From positions 1-47,602 of IMG/VR virus record IMGVR_UViG_3300042870_000487: a stretch of 47,602 nucleotides of DNA; one strand, 5' to 3'. Below, one piece after another: positions 1 to 6,475 of this stretch. Within the stretch, counting starts at the first letter, position 1, and each line of letters starts with the position of its first letter. The notes beneath the pieces are model-generated. The model searched no databases and had not been told where the DNA came from. It was given only the letters and a program-made list of their open reading frames with translations. Origin of the DNA: a virus. The translations under genes were made by a program, and so were the position numbers.

Positions 1-87
1 GACGCAATGACAGACTATTTTAATACAGCATACTATGTTGACGTTAATATTGGTAAATGGAATAAATCTTACATTTTGGAGAAATAA
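1..87 (+). CDS. C-terminal fragment of an unknown gene
   Basis: An open frame runs from the first base of the window to a TAA at 85-87 and encodes the last 28 residues of a protein ending in SYILEK. The start lies outside the window. The fragment has no recognisable motif. Only 3 bases separate its stop from the ATG of the HNH gene, so the two genes are probably co-transcribed. Confidence 0.55.
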   Translation, partial: DAMTDYFNTAYYVDVNIGKWNKSYILEK

Positions 88-90
88 ATT

Positions 91-564
91 ATGGTTAAAA
101 TTAAAATGAAACCAATCAAGGGTTTTAAAGACTATCATATCACAGAAACCGGAGAACTGTATTCTACTAAGCGAGGAGCACCTACCAAGCTTAAGCCGAA
201 TGTCTTTCAGGGATATGAACGGGTTAAACTGTCATCAGTTGAGGGTGGTATTCATAATACTACTATTCATCGGCTAGTGGCAGAAACATATTTGAGAAAG
301 CCTAAAAATAAAAATATTGTCAATCATATTGATGGTGTTAAGAACAACAACAATGTCTCTAATTTAGAATGGACTGACCATCGTGGCAATATGAAGCACT
401 ATGGTGAGAAACTAGAAAAGGGATATCGTGCTAAACGAGGCAAGGTTAAACAGGACCTTGAAAAAGCCAAGCAAACTATTCTGAATTTGGCTTATGACTT
501 GTATTCTAAAACACAAACTCCTGAGGAGTTTGTAAAGTTGTATGGTGCTACCCACAACTTGTAA
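91..564 (+). CDS. HNH endonuclease with NUMOD4-like N-terminus
   Basis: A 157-residue protein of the HNH homing-endonuclease type. Residues about 7-50 (GFKDYHITETGELYS onward) match the NUMOD4 pattern seen at the front of such enzymes. Residues 59-95 carry the HNH core: IHRLVAETYL, then VNHIDGVKNNNNVSNLEW, with the conserved His-Asp and the paired Asn. The C-terminal 50 residues are lysine-rich and probably bind DNA. In the family, the enzyme makes a site-specific cut and spreads its own gene; free-standing copies are common in T4-like phages. It sits directly after an unknown gene and before a promoter, a typical insertion spot. Target site is unknown. Confidence 0.85.
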   Translation: MVKIKMKPIKGFKDYHITETGELYSTKRGAPTKLKPNVFQGYERVKLSSVEGGIHNTTIHRLVAETYLRKPKNKNIVNHIDGVKNNNNVSNLEWTDHRGNMKHYGEKLEKGYRAKRGKVKQDLEKAKQTILNLAYDLYSKTQTPEEFVKLYGATHNL

Positions 565-584
565 AATAATGGGTAACACAATGG

Positions 585-613
585 TTGACAATAAATGGCT
601 ATTGTGTTATCAT
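585..613 (+). promoter_or_regulatory. sigma70-type promoter
   Basis: TTGACA at 585-590 and TATCAT at 608-613 with a 17-base spacer. The bases after the -35 box (ATAAATGG) are the same as in the promoter arrays at 22.8-24.5 and 41.3-42.2 kb. It drives the gene at 674. The leader also contains a short inverted repeat around 621-640 (GTGCTGA / TCAGTAC). Confidence 0.75.
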
Positions 614-673
614 TATAACAGTGCTGAGTGATATCAGTACATTTTTAACTTAGCTTTTAATTAAAGGAAACAT

Positions 674-1063
674 ATGGCTAATTCTAATCAAACTTTCAAA
701 GTCGCTGGTATTACTATTCACAATGGTAACGCTAAAGTTCGTTTCACCGATGACATGGTCCGTCGTATCAAGCAATTCACTAAAGGTGGTGCTAGTCGTG
801 TGGAATTTGTTGAACTACCTTCAGAAATGACAAAAGTAGAAGCATTAAAATATCTTGCTACTCTATCTGAGTTTGCTAGTGCAAGTGATCAGGCAACTAT
901 TGCTGATACACTTGAAGATAAAACTAAAGAAGCAAGTAAAGGTGAAGTTAAAGTAAAAGCTTCTAAAACAAAGCCTAGTATTGATGTTATCAAAGCACGT
1001 GCTAAAAAAGCAAAAGTGTCCGCAGAAGATATTCTTGCGGCAGTTGAAGACGCTCCACTCTAA
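674..1063 (+). CDS. conserved hypothetical phage protein
   Basis: A 129-residue protein of unknown function. The ATG at 674 follows a good ribosome binding site (AAAGGAAACAT). The N-terminal half is a compact mixed alpha/beta sequence (FKVAGITIHNGNAKVRFTDD) followed by a predicted helix. Residues about 85-115 are lysine/alanine rich and look like a flexible basic linker. The last 25 residues could form one more helix. It has its own strong sigma70-type promoter at 585-613 and is followed by a stem-loop at 1069, so it may be an abundant, early or constitutive phage product. No enzyme motif is visible. Confidence 0.75.
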   Translation: MANSNQTFKVAGITIHNGNAKVRFTDDMVRRIKQFTKGGASRVEFVELPSEMTKVEALKYLATLSEFASASDQATIADTLEDKTKEASKGEVKVKASKTKPSIDVIKARAKKAKVSAEDILAAVEDAPL

Positions 1064-1068
1064 TTAAT

Positions 1069-1082
1069 AGGGCTTCGGCCCT
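1069..1082 (+). terminator. short stem-loop after the 674 gene
   Basis: AGGGC-TTCG-GCCCT forms a 5-bp stem with a stable TTCG tetraloop six bases after the stop codon. The following bases (TATAC) are not a real T-run, so it may be a weak terminator or an RNA-processing/stability hairpin rather than a full terminator. Confidence 0.45.
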
Positions 1083-1088
1083 TATACT

Positions 1089-1301
1089 ATGAACTTAAAT
1101 CTATCTACATTCCGTCGCTCGTTTAACCCTCGTAGAGAATTTAATCCTGCAGATAGAAAAGATTTGCTAGAATTTAAATTCTTTAAGAAACATGGTAAAT
1201 GGAAAACAGGGTGTCCTTTCTTTTTAGAGGATCCGTTTGTTGAGATTCCAGCAATGTGTGAAAGTAAATTCACAAACTATATGCTAGAGAAGATGAAATA
1301 A
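1089..1301 (+). CDS. small hypothetical protein
   Basis: A 70-residue basic protein rich in Phe, Lys and Arg (FRRSFNPRREF near the start, FKFFKKHGKWKTGCPFF in the middle). It has two cysteines that do not form a standard zinc site. No good ribosome binding site precedes the ATG; translation may depend on read-through from the gene at 674. It is bracketed by hairpins on both sides, the downstream one a strong terminator, which supports its being a real transcription-unit end. The opposite-strand frame here is treated as a shadow. Confidence 0.55.
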   Translation: MNLNLSTFRRSFNPRREFNPADRKDLLEFKFFKKHGKWKTGCPFFLEDPFVEIPAMCESKFTNYMLEKMK

Positions 1302-1326
1302 AAAAGCCCCTATTGGGGCTTTTTTA
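1300..1326. terminator. bidirectional intrinsic terminator
   Basis: AAAAAAGCCCC-TATT-GGGGCTTTTTT: a GC-rich stem flanked by an A-run on one side and a T-run on the other. It can therefore end transcription from both the plus-strand genes (674-1301) and the minus-strand tail-fibre operon that ends at 1328. Confidence 0.92.
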
Positions 1327-1327
1327 A

Positions 1328-2176
1328 TTATAAATCACCTGTGTTTGTTGAAGGGAAGGCTCTGGTAATGCCAGAAGTGCCAGCCCAAATGATACGTACT
1401 GCACCTCCTCCGTCTGTTCCAAAAGAAGAGCCAACACCACCACCGCCATAATTGCCACCAACTAGAAGGCTAGCACCAATAGTTCCATTACTGCCGGGAT
1501 TACCATTTACTCCGGGAGCACCACCAGTACCACTTGAGGCTTCTCCAAATATTCCTGTGCCTCCACCTGAAGCGCCGTTTGTACTTCCACTTCCAGGATA
1601 CCCGCCACCACCACCAGCGCCACCACCAGCACCAGAAGCTCCAGAAGCTCCTGCATTTCCACCAGCACCGCCAGCACCTGAATATCCACCAGCACCGCCG
1701 CCACCTGCTCTTGAAACTGAACCAAGTATAACCGTACCACTTGCCCCACCTGCCCCGCCAGTGCCATAAATAACTACTCCGCCGGCCGCGGCAGTTCCTA
1801 TAACTGAACCAGTAGCTCCTCCACCCGCCATACAACTTGTAGAATTAAAACTACTGTCTCCGCCGTTTGCGCCACCGAATGACACGCCTACTGCACCGAC
1901 AACAACCGTATAAGAATTTCCGGGAGCAACTGTAATATTATTAGCGTAAGCTAAAGCACCGCCCGCGCCCCATTGAAAAGCATTATTTACAGCTACTGCG
2001 CCCCCTCCGCCGCCGATACAAACTACAGATACAGAAGTTACACCTGCAGGGGCAACCCAAGAATATGTCCCGGCTGTTGTATAGGCTTGTTGACCAGCTG
2101 GAGCTGGAGATGGACCTGGAGCTGGATTTGCAGCGGCCCCGTTCGTACCTATTATTAGAGCTACCATACCACCCAT
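1328..2176 (-). CDS. glycine-rich adhesin / tail-fibre tip-like protein
   Basis: A 282-residue protein with very high glycine content. A short Ala/Pro-rich segment (NPAPGPSPAPAG) is followed by a beta-rich motif, TAGTYSWVAPAGVTSVSVVC, and then long runs of Gly with Ala, Ser and Asn. This is the glycine-rich domain found at the C-terminus of many phage tail fibres and adhesins, where loops of polyglycine II form a surface for receptor binding. The same domain ends the plus-strand adhesin at 14057. The start codon overlaps the stop of the large fibre gene (TAATG at 2176), so it is the last gene of the fibre operon. Likely role is host recognition (inference). It ends at the bidirectional terminator. 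Confidence 0.8.
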   Translation of the reverse strand: MGGMVALIIGTNGAAANPAPGPSPAPAGQQAYTTAGTYSWVAPAGVTSVSVVCIGGGGGAVAVNNAFQWGAGGALAYANNITVAPGNSYTVVVGAVGVSFGGANGGDSSFNSTSCMAGGGATGSVIGTAAAGGVVIYGTGGAGGASGTVILGSVSRAGGGGAGGYSGAGGAGGNAGASGASGAGGGAGGGGGYPGSGSTNGASGGGTGIFGEASSGTGGAPGVNGNPGSNGTIGASLLVGGNYGGGGVGSSFGTDGGGAVRIIWAGTSGITRAFPSTNTGDL

Positions 2177-5100
2177 TATGCTACTCCTGCACCGCTAATG
2201 AACCAAGTATCACTTGCCACCTTCATTAGTGTAGCCATACCATAAGTACCCACAACTCTGTTACCAGCGGTTGCGTTGCCTCCCATATACAACGTTACAC
2301 CCGATGTTGCATTAACTAACACATTACCTGCCGCCTGAACAACAATACTAATTGCTGTACCAGTAGCAAATGCCACGCTAGCGTTAGTTGGAATAGTCAA
2401 TGTCAAGTTACCAGCGGTAGTTGAGTAGTAATGTTTACCTGCATCAGTTAATGCAAGTGTAGCATTAGCTGCCGAAATTTGAGGGACATTCAAATAACCG
2501 ATAGTAAAACCGTTTGTGTTACCTGAGATGTTACCGGTAGTTGAGATGTTGCCACCAATCACATTACCGGCAACACTTATTGTGTTACCATATGTAACTT
2601 CTTTGCTAGTAGTATTGTAGAACATTACTTGAGCAATATTAGCTACATCATTGCGAACTGGTGCTACTGTGAATGTATTGGCTGTAGTTTGATTTAGCTC
2701 AGTGCCAGTAGCATTTAATATGATTGAGTTGCTAGCTTGGTTGGTACCACCAGCAGCAAAACCAACAGCCACTGCTGAAGCACCTTGATTAGCGTAACCT
2801 GCACTTGCACCAATAGCTACTGCTTGAGTACCTTGAGTATTATAACCAGTACTTGCACCAATAGCTAGTGCATAAGTGCCCTGTGAAGTATAACCAGCAG
2901 TGAATCCAATGGCAACTGATAGACCACCTTGAGCATTTGAACCAGCTTCTCGACCAACGCCTACAGAATATCCACCTTGCGCGGTGTTCCCAGCTGCAAA
3001 CCCAATGGCTATTGAACCGGCACCTTGTGATGTATTACCAGCACCTTGACCAAATGCCACAGCATCATCAACAGTATCTTTTATTACTGCACCGTTTGTG
3101 AGTGTGATGATGCCAGTGCTGATGTTGCCGCCAGTCACATTACCAGTAACACTTAATGTTCCTGCTACATTTACGCCAGTTGAAGTAATTACTACTTCAT
3201 TTGGTGCACCTACTGCTGACAAAGAGATGTTACCGTTACTAGTAATAGTGATGTTTGAGTTACCATTCTGTAACAAACCGCTATTGATAGTAGTAATGTT
3301 ACCGGTAGTAATAATTGCAGTTGCAGTACCTAAGTTACCAACATTTGCATTACCTGTAACAGATAGACTTGTTAGTGTACCAACACTAGTAATATTAGGT
3401 TGTGCATTTGTGTACACTGTACCTGATACTAATGCGTTACCTACTTGCCCTGACACATTACCACCAGCTAAGCCAGTCAATGCTTGTCCATTACCTATGA
3501 TATTACCAACGGATACATTACCGGTTGTAGTAATAGTATTGCTACCATAACTAGCCAATAATGTTACAACATTACTATCACCGTACACACCGCCGGCTGG
3601 AGCCGATGCAAAGACACCATTACCGTAAAGAATATTGCTTGCGTTACCGTCTTTGTTTATTGTAGCAATATTACCAATACCACTTACATTAGCTACTGCA
3701 ACACTGTTAGCCGTTGCGGCAAATGATACTGCACCTGATACATTAGCACCGGCTACGGCATTTGCTGTGGTAGCAAATGATACTGCACCTGATACATTAG
3801 CACCTGCCACTGCGTTTGCTGATGCGGCAGATGTTGCTGAAGCCACAGTGCCACTTACATTAGCACCGGCTACGGCATTCGCTGTGGTAGCAAATGATAC
3901 TGCACCAGACACATTAGCACCGGCTACGGCATTCGCTGTGGTAGCAAATGATACTGCACCAGACACATTACCGCCGGCAATGCCGGTCAATGCTTGTCCA
4001 TTACCTATGATATTACCAACACTTACATTTCCTGTAGTAGTAATAGTATTACTGCCGTATGAGGCTAAAAATGTTGCTACATTACTATCACCATATGAGA
4101 CAGCAACAGATGCGGCCGCAAATACACCATTACCATATAATATTTGTGATGAATTGCCATTTAAGTTAATGGTAGAGATATTACCAATACCTGATACGTT
4201 TGCTACTGCTACGCTATTAGCAGTTGTTGCGTATGTGACAGCACCAGATACATTAGCACCGGCCACTGCGTTAGCTGTAGCGGCATAAGTTACTTGCCCT
4301 GTTACATTAGCACCAGCTAAGCCAGTTAATGCTTGTCCATTACCAATTATATTACCAACTGATACATTACCAGTTGTAGTCATTGTATTACTGCCATAAC
4401 TTGCTAAGAATGTTGCGACATTACTGTTACCATAACCTCCACCAGCCGGAGCCGATGCAAAGACACCATTACCATATAATATGTTACTTAAATTACCATC
4501 TAAATTAATTGAAGCAATATTTCCTACTCCGGATACATTAGCTAATGCTACTGCAAAAGCCGTATTAGCAACATTGGCATTAGGTACAAAACCAGATACA
4601 TTAGCACCAACCAATGAACTTAATCCACTAGCGTTACCGGTAAATACACCTGTATTAGCAGTAAATGCCGGTGCAGTAACAGTACCACTAGAATTCAAGG
4701 ATGTTAATGTACCAACACTTGTGATATTACCTTGTGCGGCTGTTGTTACTGTACCTGCAGTAGTTGCACTTGTTGCCGCACCTGTTAACGCACCTGTAAA
4801 TGTAGTTGCACTCACGTTACCAAATGTGCCATTACCAGTAACTGCTAATGCACCGGTCGTTTTGTTGAAAGTAAATGCAGAGTTACCACCAAAAGCACCG
4901 GCATCATTAAATTGAACTTGGGTGTTAGCACCGCCGGGTGATCCGTTTCCTCCACCGCCCCCGGCTGCCCAACTTAAATTACCAGTTCCGTCTGTTTGTA
5001 AATATTGTCCACCTGTACCACCTGTAATTATTAAATTACTCACAGCACCAAGATTAGCTATAGTAGAAACATTTAATATGGTTAATGATGCTAATCCAGC

Positions 5101-5562
5101 AGAACTTATACCACTAGTGTATACAGTACCCGTAACAGTTACATTGCCGGCACCTACTGTACCTGTAAATGTTGGTAAAAAGTTAGCAACGTCATCGTTG
5201 GTATATTCATTTCCTGAATAGGTGTTAACGTTATATGAATTTACTGTTTGATTAACTGCACTAACAGAGATAGCTTTATTGCTATTAAATACAGTTACAA
5301 CATCGGCTGGTTCATTATTAGTTGCTGATGTAATAGTTAATGATGCTCCTGAAACTGTTTGTGTAGCTTGATTATAGGTTATTGTGTCACCAGACACTTG
5401 TGGAGCAATACTTCTAGCTATTGCCGTTCCACCTGAGGTTGCTGAACCTGTACTAGCAGAAACTGTAGGGGGACTTGTTCTTGCTACTGAGGGTTTTTGT
5501 GTTTCTAATGATCTTAATACAGACGGATCAGCTCCACCGATCATTGGGGGTGTTGTTGCCAT
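2176..5562 (-). CDS. large repetitive tail-fibre protein with YadA-head-like repeats
   Basis: A 1128-residue, Ser/Thr/Ala/Asn/Gly-rich, low-charge protein typical of trimeric beta-rich phage fibres. Residues about 180-200 hold the fibre motif GGTGGQYLQTDGTGNLSWA. The middle has several copies of a module with TTTGNVSVGNIIGNGQALTG, linked by 18-residue repeats (GANVSGAVSFATTANAVA). Residues about 830-955 form a series of roughly 16-residue repeats of the type SVAIGFTAGYTSQG, as in the beta-roll head of YadA-like trimeric adhesins. The last 100 residues (DAGKHYYSTTAGNLTLTIP onward) form a compact C-terminal domain shared by many phage fibres. A ribosome binding site (AAAGGACC) precedes the ATG. 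It sits in the adsorption gene cluster. Confidence 0.88.
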   Translation of the reverse strand: MATTPPMIGGADPSVLRSLETQKPSVARTSPPTVSASTGSATSGGTAIARSIAPQVSGDTITYNQATQTVSGASLTITSATNNEPADVVTVFNSNKAISVSAVNQTVNSYNVNTYSGNEYTNDDVANFLPTFTGTVGAGNVTVTGTVYTSGISSAGLASLTILNVSTIANLGAVSNLIITGGTGGQYLQTDGTGNLSWAAGGGGGNGSPGGANTQVQFNDAGAFGGNSAFTFNKTTGALAVTGNGTFGNVSATTFTGALTGAATSATTAGTVTTAAQGNITSVGTLTSLNSSGTVTAPAFTANTGVFTGNASGLSSLVGANVSGFVPNANVANTAFAVALANVSGVGNIASINLDGNLSNILYGNGVFASAPAGGGYGNSNVATFLASYGSNTMTTTGNVSVGNIIGNGQALTGLAGANVTGQVTYAATANAVAGANVSGAVTYATTANSVAVANVSGIGNISTINLNGNSSQILYGNGVFAAASVAVSYGDSNVATFLASYGSNTITTTGNVSVGNIIGNGQALTGIAGGNVSGAVSFATTANAVAGANVSGAVSFATTANAVAGANVSGTVASATSAASANAVAGANVSGAVSFATTANAVAGANVSGAVSFAATANSVAVANVSGIGNIATINKDGNASNILYGNGVFASAPAGGVYGDSNVVTLLASYGSNTITTTGNVSVGNIIGNGQALTGLAGGNVSGQVGNALVSGTVYTNAQPNITSVGTLTSLSVTGNANVGNLGTATAIITTGNITTINSGLLQNGNSNITITSNGNISLSAVGAPNEVVITSTGVNVAGTLSVTGNVTGGNISTGIITLTNGAVIKDTVDDAVAFGQGAGNTSQGAGSIAIGFAAGNTAQGGYSVGVGREAGSNAQGGLSVAIGFTAGYTSQGTYALAIGASTGYNTQGTQAVAIGASAGYANQGASAVAVGFAAGGTNQASNSIILNATGTELNQTTANTFTVAPVRNDVANIAQVMFYNTTSKEVTYGNTISVAGNVIGGNISTTGNISGNTNGFTIGYLNVPQISAANATLALTDAGKHYYSTTAGNLTLTIPTNASVAFATGTAISIVVQAAGNVLVNATSGVTLYMGGNATAGNRVVGTYGMATLMKVASDTWFISGAGVA
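3471..4440 (-). repeat. three long direct repeats of a fibre module
   Basis: Three copies of a roughly 120-base module (about 3471-3590, 3978-4100, 4319-4440) encode near-identical protein blocks around NVSVGNIIGNGQALTG. They are similar at DNA level, differing mostly at third codon positions. A fourth copy is in the neighbouring fibre gene at about 8322-8440. Confidence 0.85.
3688..3975 (-). repeat. 54-bp tandem repeats inside the fibre gene
   Basis: Tandem units starting at about 3751, 3868 and 3922, with degenerate units between, encode the 18-residue repeat GANVSGAVSFATTANAVA. The units at 3868-3921 and 3922-3975 are almost identical. The period is a multiple of three, so copy-number changes keep the frame. 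Confidence 0.88.
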
Positions 5563-5588
5563 TAATGGTCCTTTAATTGTTATACTAC

Positions 5589-5596
5589 TATTTATT
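5589..5596 (-). promoter_or_regulatory. possible late-type promoter element (AATAAATA)
   Basis: On the minus strand AATAAATA lies 27 bases before the large fibre ATG, one mismatch from the T4 late-promoter box TATAAATA. Such short AT-rich boxes occur by chance, so this is weak on its own. Confidence 0.35.
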
Positions 5597-5608
5597 ATAA
5601 TTTAGAAG

Positions 5609-6442
5609 TTATGGATTGTTAACCGACTTAATGATCCAATAATCACTGCTCATATTAGGTTTGATAACATCAAATGGCATGTAGAAGTAACCCTTATCTC
5701 CCCAATAAGGTCCCCAACTGTTTCTGACAATAAAGACTTTCTTACGCTTATCATATCCAACAAGCAACACAGCATGACCACCTAATAGCTTTTCACGTTT
5801 TGTATTTGGATAGGGCATTCTACCTGTTCTAGCAACAGTAGATGACATAAAACTTTGATAAACATGAAAGCCTATTATAACTGGATAACCATTTGTTAAT
5901 GCGTCAATACATCCATTAAAATCATTTACTCTTTCGTATCGTGTTACTTTACGATTCAATGCGTCAATCTTTGCTTCATTGATTGGTTCTAGTCTAAATT
6001 TTCTAATGTTGTACGGCCAATAAGTTTCTAAACTAGCACCATAGTGATTTGTTGCTTTTATACCATCACGTATATAAGCACCACTATCATAGTTAACAGT
6101 ACCCAATAATAGTCGTTCATAGTAATAGATAAACAATCTACTAACATCTGTTGGTTTACCATTACGTTTGTTTAGTAATTCAATAGCACCCGCAATAGCT
6201 TGTCCAGTACAACTTCCCAGATTACCTTGATTTTCAATTGGACTACAATGACTTCTTAAATCAACAAAGTTAGGATTTGTATTTGCTGTTACTTGATATT
6301 TGTAATCTCTTGTATCTGGTCTATCTGTTTTCCATATTAGGTTATATTTGTCAAGTGTCCTAGGTATGACTTTTTTGTCAGCAGGCTTATTAAAGGTATG
6401 ATCCTCAGTTGTGTTTATTATTGAGCGAGGATCTTGTTTCAT
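5609..6442 (-). CDS. papain-like (C1A) cysteine peptidase
   Basis: A 277-residue papain-family cysteine peptidase. All catalytic positions are present: Gln72 (oxyanion hole, in ENQGNLGSC), Cys78, His223 (GGHAVLLVGYD) and Asn241 (RNSWG). The segment WGDKGYFYMPF after the Asn is also typical. No signal peptide is visible; residues 1-55 may be a short propeptide-like extension. It is placed between two tail-fibre genes in the same transcription direction, so it may process fibres or other virion proteins, or be a virion-borne peptidase acting on host surface proteins (inference). Peptidases of this fold are known in bacteria and a few large phages but are uncommon in tail-fibre operons. Confidence 0.88.
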   Translation of the reverse strand: MKQDPRSIINTTEDHTFNKPADKKVIPRTLDKYNLIWKTDRPDTRDYKYQVTANTNPNFVDLRSHCSPIENQGNLGSCTGQAIAGAIELLNKRNGKPTDVSRLFIYYYERLLLGTVNYDSGAYIRDGIKATNHYGASLETYWPYNIRKFRLEPINEAKIDALNRKVTRYERVNDFNGCIDALTNGYPVIIGFHVYQSFMSSTVARTGRMPYPNTKREKLLGGHAVLLVGYDKRKKVFIVRNSWGPYWGDKGYFYMPFDVIKPNMSSDYWIIKSVNNP

Positions 6443-6475
6443 AATAATTCCTTAAATTAATGTGAACAGTTAGTT

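Noticed and set aside
3688-3975. CRISPR-like regular repeats
   Set aside because: The 54-bp units are direct coding repeats with no variable spacers and stay in frame with the fibre protein.
3098-4288. Long plus-strand open frames opposite the fibre genes (also at 1452-1769, 4481-5221 and 7971-8627)
   Set aside because: They mirror the repetitive Ala/Asn/Gly-rich fibre codons, give Pro/Leu/Val/Thr low-complexity proteins with no ribosome binding site, and share no family pattern.
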